DNA of 64,000 nt from Phycisphaerae bacterium (GTDB lineage: Bacteria; Planctomycetota; Phycisphaerae; UBA1845; PWPN01). Location: the NCBI GenBank assembly GCA_030372985.1, contig JAUCQB010000195.1, forward strand, positions 1 through 64,000, in the 5' to 3' direction. How positions within the stretch are numbered: the first letter of the stretch is position 1; every line of letters begins with the position of its first letter. Shown piece after piece: positions 43,453-52,053 of this stretch. The translations under genes were made by a program, and so were the position numbers. The notes below the pieces were generated by a model. The model did not search any database. It saw only the letters and a program-made list of their open reading frames with translations, and was not told where the DNA came from.

Positions 43453-44550
43453 ATGGCCATCTGGCGCCGAACCAACCCGAATTACCCGAATCCCGATGAC
43501 GTTCGCATGACATTGGGAGAGCATCTGGAGGAGCTGCGCACGCGGCTGATCCGGGCGATCATCGCACTGGTGGTCGGGGCGGTGGTGTGCTTCATCTATA
43601 GCGACGAACTGCTGGGTTTCCTGTGCGCTCCGATTTTTGCCATTCTTCGCAAGGAGGGTTATCCGGCCGAGCTGGGCTTCTTCAGCCCGGCCGAAGCCTT
43701 CATGATCTCGCTCAAGGTCGCGATCATCGTCGGCTTCATCATCACCGCTCCGTTCAGCCTGACGCAGATCTGGGGCTTCATCGCGGCCGGACTGTATCCC
43801 CAAGAGCGCAAGTGGGTGCGACGTTTCGCTCCGGCATCCATCGCCCTGTTCTTCACCGGCGCGGGGTTTCTCCTGGTGATCGCGGCTCCGCTTCTCTACG
43901 GTTTCCTGCTGACCTACCAGAACAAACTGCCTGATCGAACGGGGCTGTATCCGGCGTTCCTGATCGGCACCACGCAGCGCAAGCCGGTCGAGGTGGATCG
44001 CGCGGACGATGGCTGGCCCGCAACGGCCGCTTCACAACCCACGGCGACACTGCCGGAGGATTCCGAATCACCTTCGCCTCTGCTGACGCGTATCCCTGCC
44101 CTGACGACGGACCCGGCCGATCCACCCGAAGGCGTATTCTGGCTGAACAGAACCGAGCGTCAGATCCGCGTTCGGTACGGCAGCCAGGTTTACTATTTGG
44201 GCAGCGGCGGCCTCACACCGGTGACACAGGGGCCGCGGTTGAAACCCGACATCCGGATCAGCGACAACATTCTCTTCGTGTTGCAGCTCTCGGCAGCCTT
44301 CGGGATTGCCTTTCAGGTGCCGGTAGTCGTCGCCTTTTTGGCCGCCGTGGGCATTGCTCCCGTGGAACAGATGGCCCGGCTGCGACGATACGTGTGGTTT
44401 GGCATGTCCATCGCCTCGGCGATCATCACACCGACGACGGACGTGGTCAGCATGCTCTTCCTTCTCGTGCCCATGGTGCTGCTCTACGAGGTCGGCCTGT
44501 GGGTCGGACGAATCATCGAGAAGGGCAGACCGGCGGCTGCCTCGGGGTGA
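43453..44550 (+). CDS. tatC: Twin-arginine translocase subunit TatC with large insertion
   Basis: This 365-residue inner-membrane protein is the Tat signal receptor. The conserved N-terminus is present (MTLGEHLEELRTRLIRAI), as are FFSPAEAFMISLKVAIIVGFIITAPF, LYPQERKWVRRFAP and the C-terminal helices with VVVAFLAAVGI and ASAIITPTTDVVSMLFLLVP. Between the third and fourth helices, residues about 158-268 form a polar insertion of roughly 110 residues that should lie in the periplasm; typical TatC is about 250 residues long. Tat is needed for the Gfo/Idh and GH116 proteins in this window. No tatA gene is adjacent. Confidence 0.95.
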   Translation: MAIWRRTNPNYPNPDDVRMTLGEHLEELRTRLIRAIIALVVGAVVCFIYSDELLGFLCAPIFAILRKEGYPAELGFFSPAEAFMISLKVAIIVGFIITAPFSLTQIWGFIAAGLYPQERKWVRRFAPASIALFFTGAGFLLVIAAPLLYGFLLTYQNKLPDRTGLYPAFLIGTTQRKPVEVDRADDGWPATAASQPTATLPEDSESPSPLLTRIPALTTDPADPPEGVFWLNRTERQIRVRYGSQVYYLGSGGLTPVTQGPRLKPDIRISDNILFVLQLSAAFGIAFQVPVVVAFLAAVGIAPVEQMARLRRYVWFGMSIASAIITPTTDVVSMLFLLVPMVLLYEVGLWVGRIIEKGRPAAASG

Positions 44551-44706
44551 GGTGCTCGCCGTGCCCGCAGGATCGCCTTTGCGATGTCCTCGGCGGGGTC
44601 GGCGAATGCGAAGCCGCTTGCTCGAATGCCCCCCTTGCGGCGGCGCACTCCCGCTGGGCCAGCTCTCACTTGTCCTGCTGTCCATGTTTGCCTATAGTAA
44701 TACTTG

Positions 44707-45072
44707 ATGAAAAGGGTCCTGGCCAATCTGCTCGTCTTGTGGGTCTTCTGTATCAGCCCCAATCTTTGCGTCGCCGGCATGTTGCCGGGGTCGTGCGAGG
44801 AGTCGCAGTGCTGCGAGGTCTGCTCCGAATGCACCCCCCATTCACCTGATTGCGCCGAAGATCCCCACCATGCGATCGTCGTGGCCTCCGCGCGGGACCG
44901 CGAAGAAAGCGAACCGGTCACCCTCGAAGGCGATCGCTCTTGCCTTCCCGCGGTTTGCCCGGCTATGCCGGCTGGTGCTCAGGCGAGGGGGCTGGTATAC
45001 GGTTCCCGTGCTTTTGCCAAAGAGTATTCCGGCCCGCTCGGGCTGCCTTTCACAGGTCCTCTGCTGATCTGA
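44707..45072 (+). CDS. Small exported Cys-rich protein at head of metal-efflux operon
   Basis: The 121-residue protein has a signal peptide (MKRVLANLLVLWVFCISPNLCVA) and then a Cys cluster, CEESQCCEVCSECTPHSPDC, followed by a less ordered tail. The Cys-rich head suggests metal binding or disulfide bonding in the periplasm. It lies 125 bases upstream of the efflux outer-membrane gene on the same strand and probably belongs to the same unit. No named family recognised. Confidence 0.65.
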   Translation: MKRVLANLLVLWVFCISPNLCVAGMLPGSCEESQCCEVCSECTPHSPDCAEDPHHAIVVASARDREESEPVTLEGDRSCLPAVCPAMPAGAQARGLVYGSRAFAKEYSGPLGLPFTGPLLI

Positions 45073-45197
45073 TCCATATCCGCCGGAGCTTGTGCGCTTG
45101 AGTTCCCCCAACATCAACCGGTCACAGCCTGTCTGCGGCTTGCACGGTGATTGGTCATCCGGATTTGAAGCGGTTCAGCAGCAAGGACACTCTGAGA

Positions 45198-46667
45198 ATG
45201 CTGATAACACGGCAACTTGCCCTGATTGGTTCGGTCGTTTCAATGTGGGGACTCGTCATCGGCTGTGTGTCGGTGGACCCCACAATGGACTACGAGCGTG
45301 CCCGGCAAAACGTGGCCCGAGCCACCGGACATGAGTCCATGTATCTGCCTGGGCAACGTGATGCGGTCAATGACCGCGTCGAGTCGCTCCTCTCGAACGG
45401 TCTGACAGCAGAGCAGGCCGTTCAGGTTGCTCTTCTGAACAATCCTGGCCTGCAGGCGGGGTGGATGAACCTGGGCATGGCCCGGGCCGATTTCGTGCAG
45501 GCCGGCCTGCTGTCCAACCCCTCGCTGGGTGGTTCACTTCGCCTTCCGTCCGGCGGCGGCCTGGCCAATCTCGAACTGGTCATTGCCCAGAACATCGCCG
45601 ACCTCTGGCGCATTCCGGCAAGACAACGAACGGCCCAGGCAGCGATCGAACGAGAGATCCTGGATTTCGCTCGGCAGGCGGCGGGCCTCGCGGCCGATAC
45701 GCAGGTGGCGTACTACCGGGCCGTCGGGGCCACTGAACTGCAGGAAGTCGCCAAGGAGAACCTGGCCATTGCCGAGCAGCTCCTCGAGTTGGCAATCGGC
45801 CGACAGAGTGCGGGTGCGGGTGCCGAACTCGATGTGAATCTCTCCCGCAGCGCGGTCCTGGAGGCCCGGTTGGCCGTCGAGTCGGCACGGCTTGCGGCGG
45901 CCGAGGAAAAGCGAACGCTGGCCGGGCTTCTGGGAATCAGCTCGGATCCTGAGACACTGGTGCTCGTCGAGAAGCTACCCGATTTGCGAGACTTCCGGTT
46001 TCAGGTTGACCGAGTGATCGAGCACGCGCAGCGAACTCGCCTGGACGTGCGTGCCGCCGATCTGGCTGTCACACAAGCCGAGTCTGAACTGAAGGCCGAA
46101 CACGCCGAGGTATGGCCCACGCTGGAGCTTGGCGTGGACATGGAACGAGGGGAACGCAAGTCAGGGCAAGATGAGGGCGCTGATTTCGGCATTGGGCCCG
46201 GTTGGAACCTCGAGCTGCCGATCTTCGATCAGAACCAGGCGCAAATCGCCAAGGCCGGCTACGCTCTCGAACAGGCTCGCAAACAACTTGAGAGCCTCCG
46301 CCGTTCCGCGACGCTGGAGGTGCGGGGTGCCTGTGATCGGCTGACAACGGCGTGGAGCATCGCCGGTCTCTACCGCGACCAATTCATCCCCCTCGCAAGA
46401 AAGAATCTGGAGTTGTCGCGCGATTCGTACAACGCGGGTCGCGCATCGTTCCTGGCGGTTCTGGAGGCCCAGCGTTTCTACCTGGACACCCGGAGACGTT
46501 CGATCGAGGCACTGCAAACGGCGGCTGAGGCGATCCCGGAGCTTGAGCGGGGCACGGCAACTCCGATCGCCAAACTGTTGAGCATCCTCGCCGGTTCACC
46601 GGCCGAGGGGCACCCGGCGAGCCGGCCTTGCGCGGAAGCGGGGAACCGAATGGAGACCCAACCATGA
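45198..46667 (+). CDS. CzcC/TolC-family outer-membrane efflux lipoprotein
   Basis: The 489-residue protein has a lipoprotein-type signal (lipobox VIGC, C23). It also has the two-fold TolC/OEP pattern: LTAEQAVQVALLNNPGLQAGWMNLGMARADFVQAGL in the first half, and a second coiled half ending SRDSYNAGRASFLAVLEAQRFYLDTRRRSIEAL. It forms the outer-membrane channel of the RND pump encoded downstream. The ATG at 45198 has AAGGA ten bases upstream; a GTG at 45147 is less likely. Its stop overlaps the next start (ATGA), showing translational coupling. Confidence 0.92.
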   Translation: MLITRQLALIGSVVSMWGLVIGCVSVDPTMDYERARQNVARATGHESMYLPGQRDAVNDRVESLLSNGLTAEQAVQVALLNNPGLQAGWMNLGMARADFVQAGLLSNPSLGGSLRLPSGGGLANLELVIAQNIADLWRIPARQRTAQAAIEREILDFARQAAGLAADTQVAYYRAVGATELQEVAKENLAIAEQLLELAIGRQSAGAGAELDVNLSRSAVLEARLAVESARLAAAEEKRTLAGLLGISSDPETLVLVEKLPDLRDFRFQVDRVIEHAQRTRLDVRAADLAVTQAESELKAEHAEVWPTLELGVDMERGERKSGQDEGADFGIGPGWNLELPIFDQNQAQIAKAGYALEQARKQLESLRRSATLEVRGACDRLTTAWSIAGLYRDQFIPLARKNLELSRDSYNAGRASFLAVLEAQRFYLDTRRRSIEALQTAAEAIPELERGTATPIAKLLSILAGSPAEGHPASRPCAEAGNRMETQP

Positions 46668-47926
46668 GCAAGCATGTCATCCTGACCGTTGTGATCGTGT
46701 TGCCGATCGGCCTGGCCGGAGGGGCTGCGGCAAGCTACGTCTGGCTGCGGAATTGCGGCTCCTGTCGGGTCGGGATTGCCTCCGGCCATGAGGAAGCAGA
46801 CGTTCACAGCGCACACGATCACGAGCAGCATGCCGAAGATTCGGGGCATGAAGACCACGAGGAAGGGGTCGTCAGGCTGTCGGATGAGATGATGCGGCAG
46901 CTTGACATCAAGGTGAGCGTGGCCGGGGGCGGTCACCTGGAGAGGACGCTCCAACTGCCCGGCGAAATCGTGCTCAACGCCGACCGCGTGGCCCACATTG
47001 TGCCGCGCGTCGCCGGCATGGTTCGCGAGGTTCGCAAAAACGTCGGCGACGAGGTCGAGGCCGGGGAGTTGATGGCGGTTCTGGAGAGCCGCGAACTGGC
47101 CGAGGCCAAGGCGGCGGACCTGGCAGCGGAAGCCCGTCTCAGGCTGGCTGAGCGCAACTACAAGCGAGTGGAGGAACTCGTCCAGAAGAAGATCTCTCCT
47201 GAACAGGAGATCCATGAAGCTCGCCAGAAACTGGAAGAGGCGCAGATCGCCCACCGCGAGACGTCGGCCAAACTGTACGCTCTTGGCCTCGACCACGACG
47301 AGGTCAGTACCATGAATCAACAGAACGATGCGGCGTTCTCCCGATATGAAATCCGTGCGCCGTTTGCCGGATGCGTCGTAGACAAGCACGTGGTTCTCGG
47401 AGAAGTACATGACAGCGGAAGCGACGTCTTCGTGGTGACCGATCTGTCGAACGTGTGGGTGGACATAACCACCTATACACATGAGTCCGCTCAGGTGCGG
47501 CCGGGGGCCAGGGTCCGGGTGAGCGCTCCGGGGCCGGGCGGCCGTCCGATGACCGTCGAAGGAACCATCAGCTATACCAGTCCCATCATCCGCGAATCGA
47601 CGCGCACGGGTCTGGCCAGAGCGGTGCTCGCGAACGAGAACCTCGCCTGGAAACCGGGCCTCTTCGTGACTGCGGAAATCGTGGTCGGTTCCGAGAACGT
47701 CCCCGTCCTCGTGCCGAATGAAGCGATTCAGACGGTCGAAGGCCAGACGGTGGTTTTCGTGGTCGAGGACGACGGGTTCAAGAAACGCCCCGTCGTGGTC
47801 GGCGGGTCGAACAAGACGCACACCGCTCTTGTATCCGGCATTGAGCCGGGCGAGCGATACGTCGCCGGTGGGGCGTTCATCCTGAAGGCAGAACTGAGCA
47901 AGGGAACGGGTGGGCACGAGCATTAA
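46664..47926 (+). CDS. CzcB-like RND periplasmic adaptor with His-rich N-terminus
   Basis: The 420-residue membrane-fusion protein has an N-terminal anchor. A His/Asp/Glu-rich stretch (HEEADVHSAHDHEQHAED) follows, likely to bind divalent metal. Then come the barrel-sandwich and hairpin domains (VPRVAGMVREVRKNVGDEVEAGELMAVLES, KISPEQEIHEARQKLEEAQ) and a beta-barrel (YEIRAPFAGCVVDKHVVLGEV). The protein ends in GHEH. It links the inner-membrane pump to the outer-membrane channel. It starts inside the upstream stop codon and is followed after 34 bases by a small lipoprotein gene. Confidence 0.93.
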   Translation: MSKHVILTVVIVLPIGLAGGAAASYVWLRNCGSCRVGIASGHEEADVHSAHDHEQHAEDSGHEDHEEGVVRLSDEMMRQLDIKVSVAGGGHLERTLQLPGEIVLNADRVAHIVPRVAGMVREVRKNVGDEVEAGELMAVLESRELAEAKAADLAAEARLRLAERNYKRVEELVQKKISPEQEIHEARQKLEEAQIAHRETSAKLYALGLDHDEVSTMNQQNDAAFSRYEIRAPFAGCVVDKHVVLGEVHDSGSDVFVVTDLSNVWVDITTYTHESAQVRPGARVRVSAPGPGGRPMTVEGTISYTSPIIRESTRTGLARAVLANENLAWKPGLFVTAEIVVGSENVPVLVPNEAIQTVEGQTVVFVVEDDGFKKRPVVVGGSNKTHTALVSGIEPGERYVAGGAFILKAELSKGTGGHEH

Positions 47927-47960
47927 GCCCGGCCGCCCTGGAGAAACCTGGAGGTCGACA

Positions 47961-48422
47961 ATGAGGGATCCATGGTCGTACAACGCCGTGAAGGGAATTG
48001 CCGCAGCCATCCTGGCGGCATCCGCTGTCGGCTGCGCGTCGAACCGGATCGACCTGTCGCGAGAAGGCATTGTGAAGATCGCGGTGGCTGACTGCCATCC
48101 TGTGATGATTTCGGCGAAGGCCGAACAGGATGGGAATGAGACGGTCATCTCGGGAACGATCCGGCGACGGTCGCCGATGACTCCCGGTCGAATGCACATT
48201 GATGCGACGATCACGAGCCCGGGCGGGGAGGTCATCGCCTCGGCGACAGCCCTGGCTCATCCACGATCGATACCCTATCGCGGGAACCGTGCGCACTATT
48301 TTACGGTCTGGTTTCCTTTCGTGCCGCCGCGCGGGTCGGTGATACATCTCGTGTGTGACGCCGAGCTGCACCCGGCGGGGGAACCTCCGCGAGCGGTGAA
48401 CAAGGGAACCGTCCCTGGTTGA
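47961..48422 (+). CDS. Small lipoprotein within the metal-efflux operon
   Basis: This 153-residue protein has a signal ending in a lipobox-like AVGC. GGAGG lies seven bases before its ATG. The mature part appears beta-rich (KIAVADCHPVMISAKAEQDG, VISGTIRRRSP, MHIDATITSPGGEVIASATA, HYFTVWFPFVPPRGSVIHLV), similar in style to a small beta-sandwich. It sits between the adaptor and pump genes, so a role in the efflux complex or in metal sensing at the envelope is plausible. No family recognised. Confidence 0.75.
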   Translation: MRDPWSYNAVKGIAAAILAASAVGCASNRIDLSREGIVKIAVADCHPVMISAKAEQDGNETVISGTIRRRSPMTPGRMHIDATITSPGGEVIASATALAHPRSIPYRGNRAHYFTVWFPFVPPRGSVIHLVCDAELHPAGEPPRAVNKGTVPG

Positions 48423-48535
48423 TGCGAAACCGGTCCGGGGACTGGGCGATGACCTCCATACGGGCTCTCGCCGGTCGCTGGTTTTAACGCTCCTCACCGG
48501 ATATCCGGGCGAGGCGATTTCGGAAGAGAAAGTGC

Positions 48536-51500
48536 ATGATCTCTCAGCTTTTGCGATTTGCGATTCATCACCGGTGGCTGGTGGTCCTTTTGACATTGGG
48601 TGTCGTGGCCCTGGGCATGTACGACTTGCCCCGTCTGCCGATCGACGCCGTGCCGGACATTACCAACAAGCAGGTCCAGATCAATACCGCCGTAACGGGC
48701 CTTTCTCCGGTGGAAATCGAGAAGCAGATCACCTTCCCGATCGAGTGGTCGATGCAGGGCATCCCCGGCGTCGAACAGATCCGGTCGGTATCGTTTTACG
48801 GCGTTTCCCAGGTCACGGTGGTCTTCGAGGACCACGTGGACATTTATCGCTCGCGCCAGCTTGTGGCGGAACGCCTGGCCGAAGCCAAGGAGAGCCTGCC
48901 GGCGGGTGTGGGAACGCCCTTTCTTGGACCGATCTGGACCGGCCTGGGTGAGATCTATTTCTGGAGCGTGGACGCGATCGGGCCCAAACCCGACGGCACG
49001 CCATACACTTCCATGGATCTCAAGACGATCCAGGACTGGGTCATCAAACCGCAGTTGCGATCGCTGCCCGGCCTCACCGAGATCAACACCATCGGCGGGT
49101 ACGACAAGCAGTATCACGTCCGGCCCGACCCGATGAAGCTCATCGCCTACGGCATCAGCTTCCGGGACATCATGGAAGCCCTGGCGACCAACAACATGAA
49201 CGTGGGCGGCGGTTACATCGAACATGCCGGGGAGCAGTACACCATCCGATCGGTCGGCCAGATCACCGACATCGAGGACATCCGCAACATCAGGCTGGGC
49301 ACGCACGACGGCGTCCCCTATTTCGTGAAGGACGTGGCCGATGTGGGACTGGGCAATGAACTGCGCACCGGCGCGGGCACCGCGGGCGGGCAAGAGGCGG
49401 TCATCGGTACGGCCATCCTGCTCTACGGCGAGAACAGCCGCACAGTCTCCCGCCGGGTGGACGAGAAGATCAGGCAGATCGATAAGCTGCTGCCGGACAA
49501 CGTCAAGATCACCACGCTCTACGATCGAACCTATCTGGTCGACGCCACGCTGAATACGGTCCGCAAGAACCTCACCGAGGGCGCGATCCTCGTCATCGTG
49601 ATCCTGTTCCTGATGCTGGGGAACATCCGGGCGGCGATCATCTGCGCCCTGGCGATTCCGTTGTCGATGCTGATGACGGTCACCGGGATGGTCCACGGCC
49701 GGATCAGCGCCAACCTGATGAGCCTGGGAGCCATTGATTTCGGACTGGTCGTCGATGGGGCGGTCATCATTGTTGAGAACTGCCTGCGCCACCTGGCTGC
49801 CAGACAGCACGCCCAGGGACGCAAGCTGACTCTCTCGGAGCGACTGGAGACCGTGTTCACCGCCAGCAAGGAGGTCCGGACCGCCACCATGTTCGGCGAG
49901 GCGATCATCATCACGGTCTACATTCCGATCCTCGCGCTGACCGGCGTCGAAGGCAAGATGTTTCACCCGATGGCGATCACGGTGATCTTTGCCCTCGTCT
50001 CGGCGTTCGTCCTCTCAATGACCTTTGTGCCGGCCATGGTGGCCCTCCTGATTCGCGGCAAGGTGAAGGAAAGAGAGAACTGGATCGTTCGTGGCGCTAA
50101 GGCCGTTTACACCCCGATCGTCAGGTCGGCAGTGCGATTTCGGCCGGTCGTCGCCATGGGAGCTGTGGCCGTCCTTGCGGGCACGGCCGGCATGGCCACT
50201 CGCCTGGGCAGCGAATTCGTTCCCAGATTGACCGAAGGGGCCATCGCCCTGCAGCCCACCCGCATGCCCAGCATCGCCCTGAGCGCCAGCGTCGAAATGC
50301 AGAAGCTCGTCGAACAGGCCCTGCTGAGGGAGTTTCCCGACGAGATCGACACGATCTTCGCTCGAACCGGCGCATCGGAAGTGGTGACGGATGTCTGCGG
50401 ACCGGAGGTCTCGGACACCTACATCATGCTCAAACCGCGCAACCAATGGACGAAGGCGAAGACGCAGGATGAACTCACCGAGGCGATGGAAGAAGTCGTG
50501 CGCCGAATCCCCGGTCAGAACTATGAGTTCAGCCAGCCCGTCGAATTGAGGATGAACGAACTGGTGTCCGGCGTTCGGAGCGACGTCGCGGTCAAGGTCT
50601 ACGGCGACGAAATGGACATCATGAGGCAATACGCCGACCTGGTGGAGGACGAACTCAAGGGCATTCCAGGGGCGCAGGACATCAAGGTCGAACAGGTCGC
50701 CGGCCTGCCGATGGTCACGATCGAGGTTGACCGTTTGGCGGTCGCCCGCTATGGGCTCAATGTCAAGGACGTTCAGGAGGTTATCGAGATCTCCCTGGCG
50801 GGTGCGAACGCGGGGCAGGTCGTGCAGGGGGATCGGCGATTTGAGCTCGTCGTGCGGCTGCCCGAAAACCTCCGCGGGAACCTGCTTTCGCTCGGCTCTC
50901 TTCCCATACCGCTGCCGAGAGCCGAAGGGCCACCGGCTCATGCGGCGGCCCTGAGCGACGGCGACAAGCCTTCCGCCGGGTACGTTCCGCTCTCGAGTGT
51001 CGCGGCAATCGGCATTGCAGATGGTGCCCGGCAAATCCGCCGTGAAGACGGGAAACGTCGAATCGTGGTGCAGTGCAACGTTCGCGGACGCGACTTGGGC
51101 GGCTTTGTCGCCGAAGCGCAGTCGCGAATCGAGAAACGTCTCGGGAGACTGCCGGAAGGCTACTGGATCGGCTGGGGCGGCCAGTTCGAGCATCTGCTCG
51201 CCGCGCGTCAGCGACTGGCCATCGTCGTTCCGTTGGCATTGGGGCTGATCGGCATACTGTTGTTTGCGACGTTCGGCTCGATTCGCCAGGCATTGCTCGT
51301 CTTCACCGGTGTTCCGTTCGCGCTGACCGGCGGGGTGATGGCCCTGTTCGTGCGCGACATGCCCTTCTCCATTTCGGCCGGAGTCGGGTTTATCGCGTTG
51401 TCGGGTGTGGCCGTGCTCAACGGCCTGGTCATGGTCACGTTCGTGAACCAGTTGCGCCGCGAGGGGATTCCTCTGAATGCGGCCGTCGTCCAGGGTGCCA

Positions 51501-51742
51501 TCACGCGGTTGAGGCCCGTGCTGATGACGGGACTGGTCGCCGCCCTGGGTTTCGTGCCCATGGCCGTCGCAACCGGAACCGGCGCCGAGGTCCAGAGACC
51601 TCTGGCAACCGTGGTGATCGGCGGCGTGCTCAGCAGTACCCTGCTGACACTGGTCGTCCTGCCGGCGTTGTACGCCTGGGTCGAAGGCTGGAATGAACGT
51701 CGGGCGGGTGCCGGCGGCGACGGCCGGGAGGACGCGCGGTAA
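48536..51742 (+). CDS. czcA: CzcA-type heavy-metal RND efflux pump
   Basis: This 1068-residue inner-membrane proton antiporter is full length for the HME-RND family. It has twelve expected helices and two large periplasmic loops. The fourth-helix signature reads DFGLVVDGAVIIVEN (D401, D407, E414), matching the Zn/Co/Cd/Ni-type pumps rather than the Cu/Ag type. LPIDAVPDITNKQVQIN, PVEIEKQITFPIEWSMQGIPGV and GFIALSGVAVLNGLVM are also characteristic. It ends the operon of at least five genes. The substrate is inferred to be one or more of Zn, Co, Cd or Ni. Confidence 0.95.
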   Translation: MISQLLRFAIHHRWLVVLLTLGVVALGMYDLPRLPIDAVPDITNKQVQINTAVTGLSPVEIEKQITFPIEWSMQGIPGVEQIRSVSFYGVSQVTVVFEDHVDIYRSRQLVAERLAEAKESLPAGVGTPFLGPIWTGLGEIYFWSVDAIGPKPDGTPYTSMDLKTIQDWVIKPQLRSLPGLTEINTIGGYDKQYHVRPDPMKLIAYGISFRDIMEALATNNMNVGGGYIEHAGEQYTIRSVGQITDIEDIRNIRLGTHDGVPYFVKDVADVGLGNELRTGAGTAGGQEAVIGTAILLYGENSRTVSRRVDEKIRQIDKLLPDNVKITTLYDRTYLVDATLNTVRKNLTEGAILVIVILFLMLGNIRAAIICALAIPLSMLMTVTGMVHGRISANLMSLGAIDFGLVVDGAVIIVENCLRHLAARQHAQGRKLTLSERLETVFTASKEVRTATMFGEAIIITVYIPILALTGVEGKMFHPMAITVIFALVSAFVLSMTFVPAMVALLIRGKVKERENWIVRGAKAVYTPIVRSAVRFRPVVAMGAVAVLAGTAGMATRLGSEFVPRLTEGAIALQPTRMPSIALSASVEMQKLVEQALLREFPDEIDTIFARTGASEVVTDVCGPEVSDTYIMLKPRNQWTKAKTQDELTEAMEEVVRRIPGQNYEFSQPVELRMNELVSGVRSDVAVKVYGDEMDIMRQYADLVEDELKGIPGAQDIKVEQVAGLPMVTIEVDRLAVARYGLNVKDVQEVIEISLAGANAGQVVQGDRRFELVVRLPENLRGNLLSLGSLPIPLPRAEGPPAHAAALSDGDKPSAGYVPLSSVAAIGIADGARQIRREDGKRRIVVQCNVRGRDLGGFVAEAQSRIEKRLGRLPEGYWIGWGGQFEHLLAARQRLAIVVPLALGLIGILLFATFGSIRQALLVFTGVPFALTGGVMALFVRDMPFSISAGVGFIALSGVAVLNGLVMVTFVNQLRREGIPLNAAVVQGAITRLRPVLMTGLVAALGFVPMAVATGTGAEVQRPLATVVIGGVLSSTLLTLVVLPALYAWVEGWNERRAGAGGDGREDAR

Positions 51743-51950
51743 AGACAAGCGGAGTGACACAGGCTTCACGACGGGCAAATTGACCGCGACAAAGGCATGA
51801 AGGCGTCATCAAGGTCCGAGCGATCGGGTGAGACTGAACGACGCCGGGCCTGCAATGGGTCAGGACGACGGCCGACGGCAATGGTTTATCAGCGAGCCCG
51901 GCCGCCGGCTGGCTGACGTGGCCTGCGATGATTAAGATGTCTCGGAATGT

Positions 51951-52046
51951 GCGCGGCCCTGGTCCGCGGGTTCCGCGCTGTTTCGTCATAGGGCCTTTTG
52001 TCGGGCCGCCGGGATGTCAGAGTGGTTGAGCCCGACAACCGTTGTC
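51951..52046 (+). promoter_or_regulatory. Structured leader with alternative hairpins upstream of nadE
   Basis: Three stems are visible. GCGCGG (51951-51956) pairs with CCGCGC (51973-51978). TTGTCGGGC (51998-52006) pairs with GCCCGACAA (52030-52038). GACAAC (52034-52039) pairs with GTTGTC (52041-52046), too tightly to fold as a normal hairpin in isolation, but it competes for the same bases. The last pairings end eight bases before the ATG and would affect ribosome access. It is a candidate attenuator or riboswitch; there is no clear ribosome site otherwise. Confidence 0.4.
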
Positions 52047-52053
52047 TGGCAGC

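Noticed and set aside
46478-48235. 585-codon minus-strand frame across the efflux adaptor and outer-membrane genes
   Set aside because: It is antisense to clearly homologous genes, has no domain-like sequence and arises from the third-position GC bias of the real genes.
48494-49966. 490-codon minus-strand frame inside czcA
   Set aside because: Antisense shadow of a full-length RND pump; the translation is Asp/His/Arg-rich without motifs.
50015-51778. 587-codon minus-strand frame inside czcA
   Set aside because: Same reason; long open antisense frames are expected in this composition.
52014-52053. tRNA-like start (GTCAGAGTGGTTGAGC) before nadE
   Set aside because: It resembles the D-arm region of a serine or leucine tRNA but no acceptor stem, anticodon arm or TTCRA arm follows; nadE begins at once.
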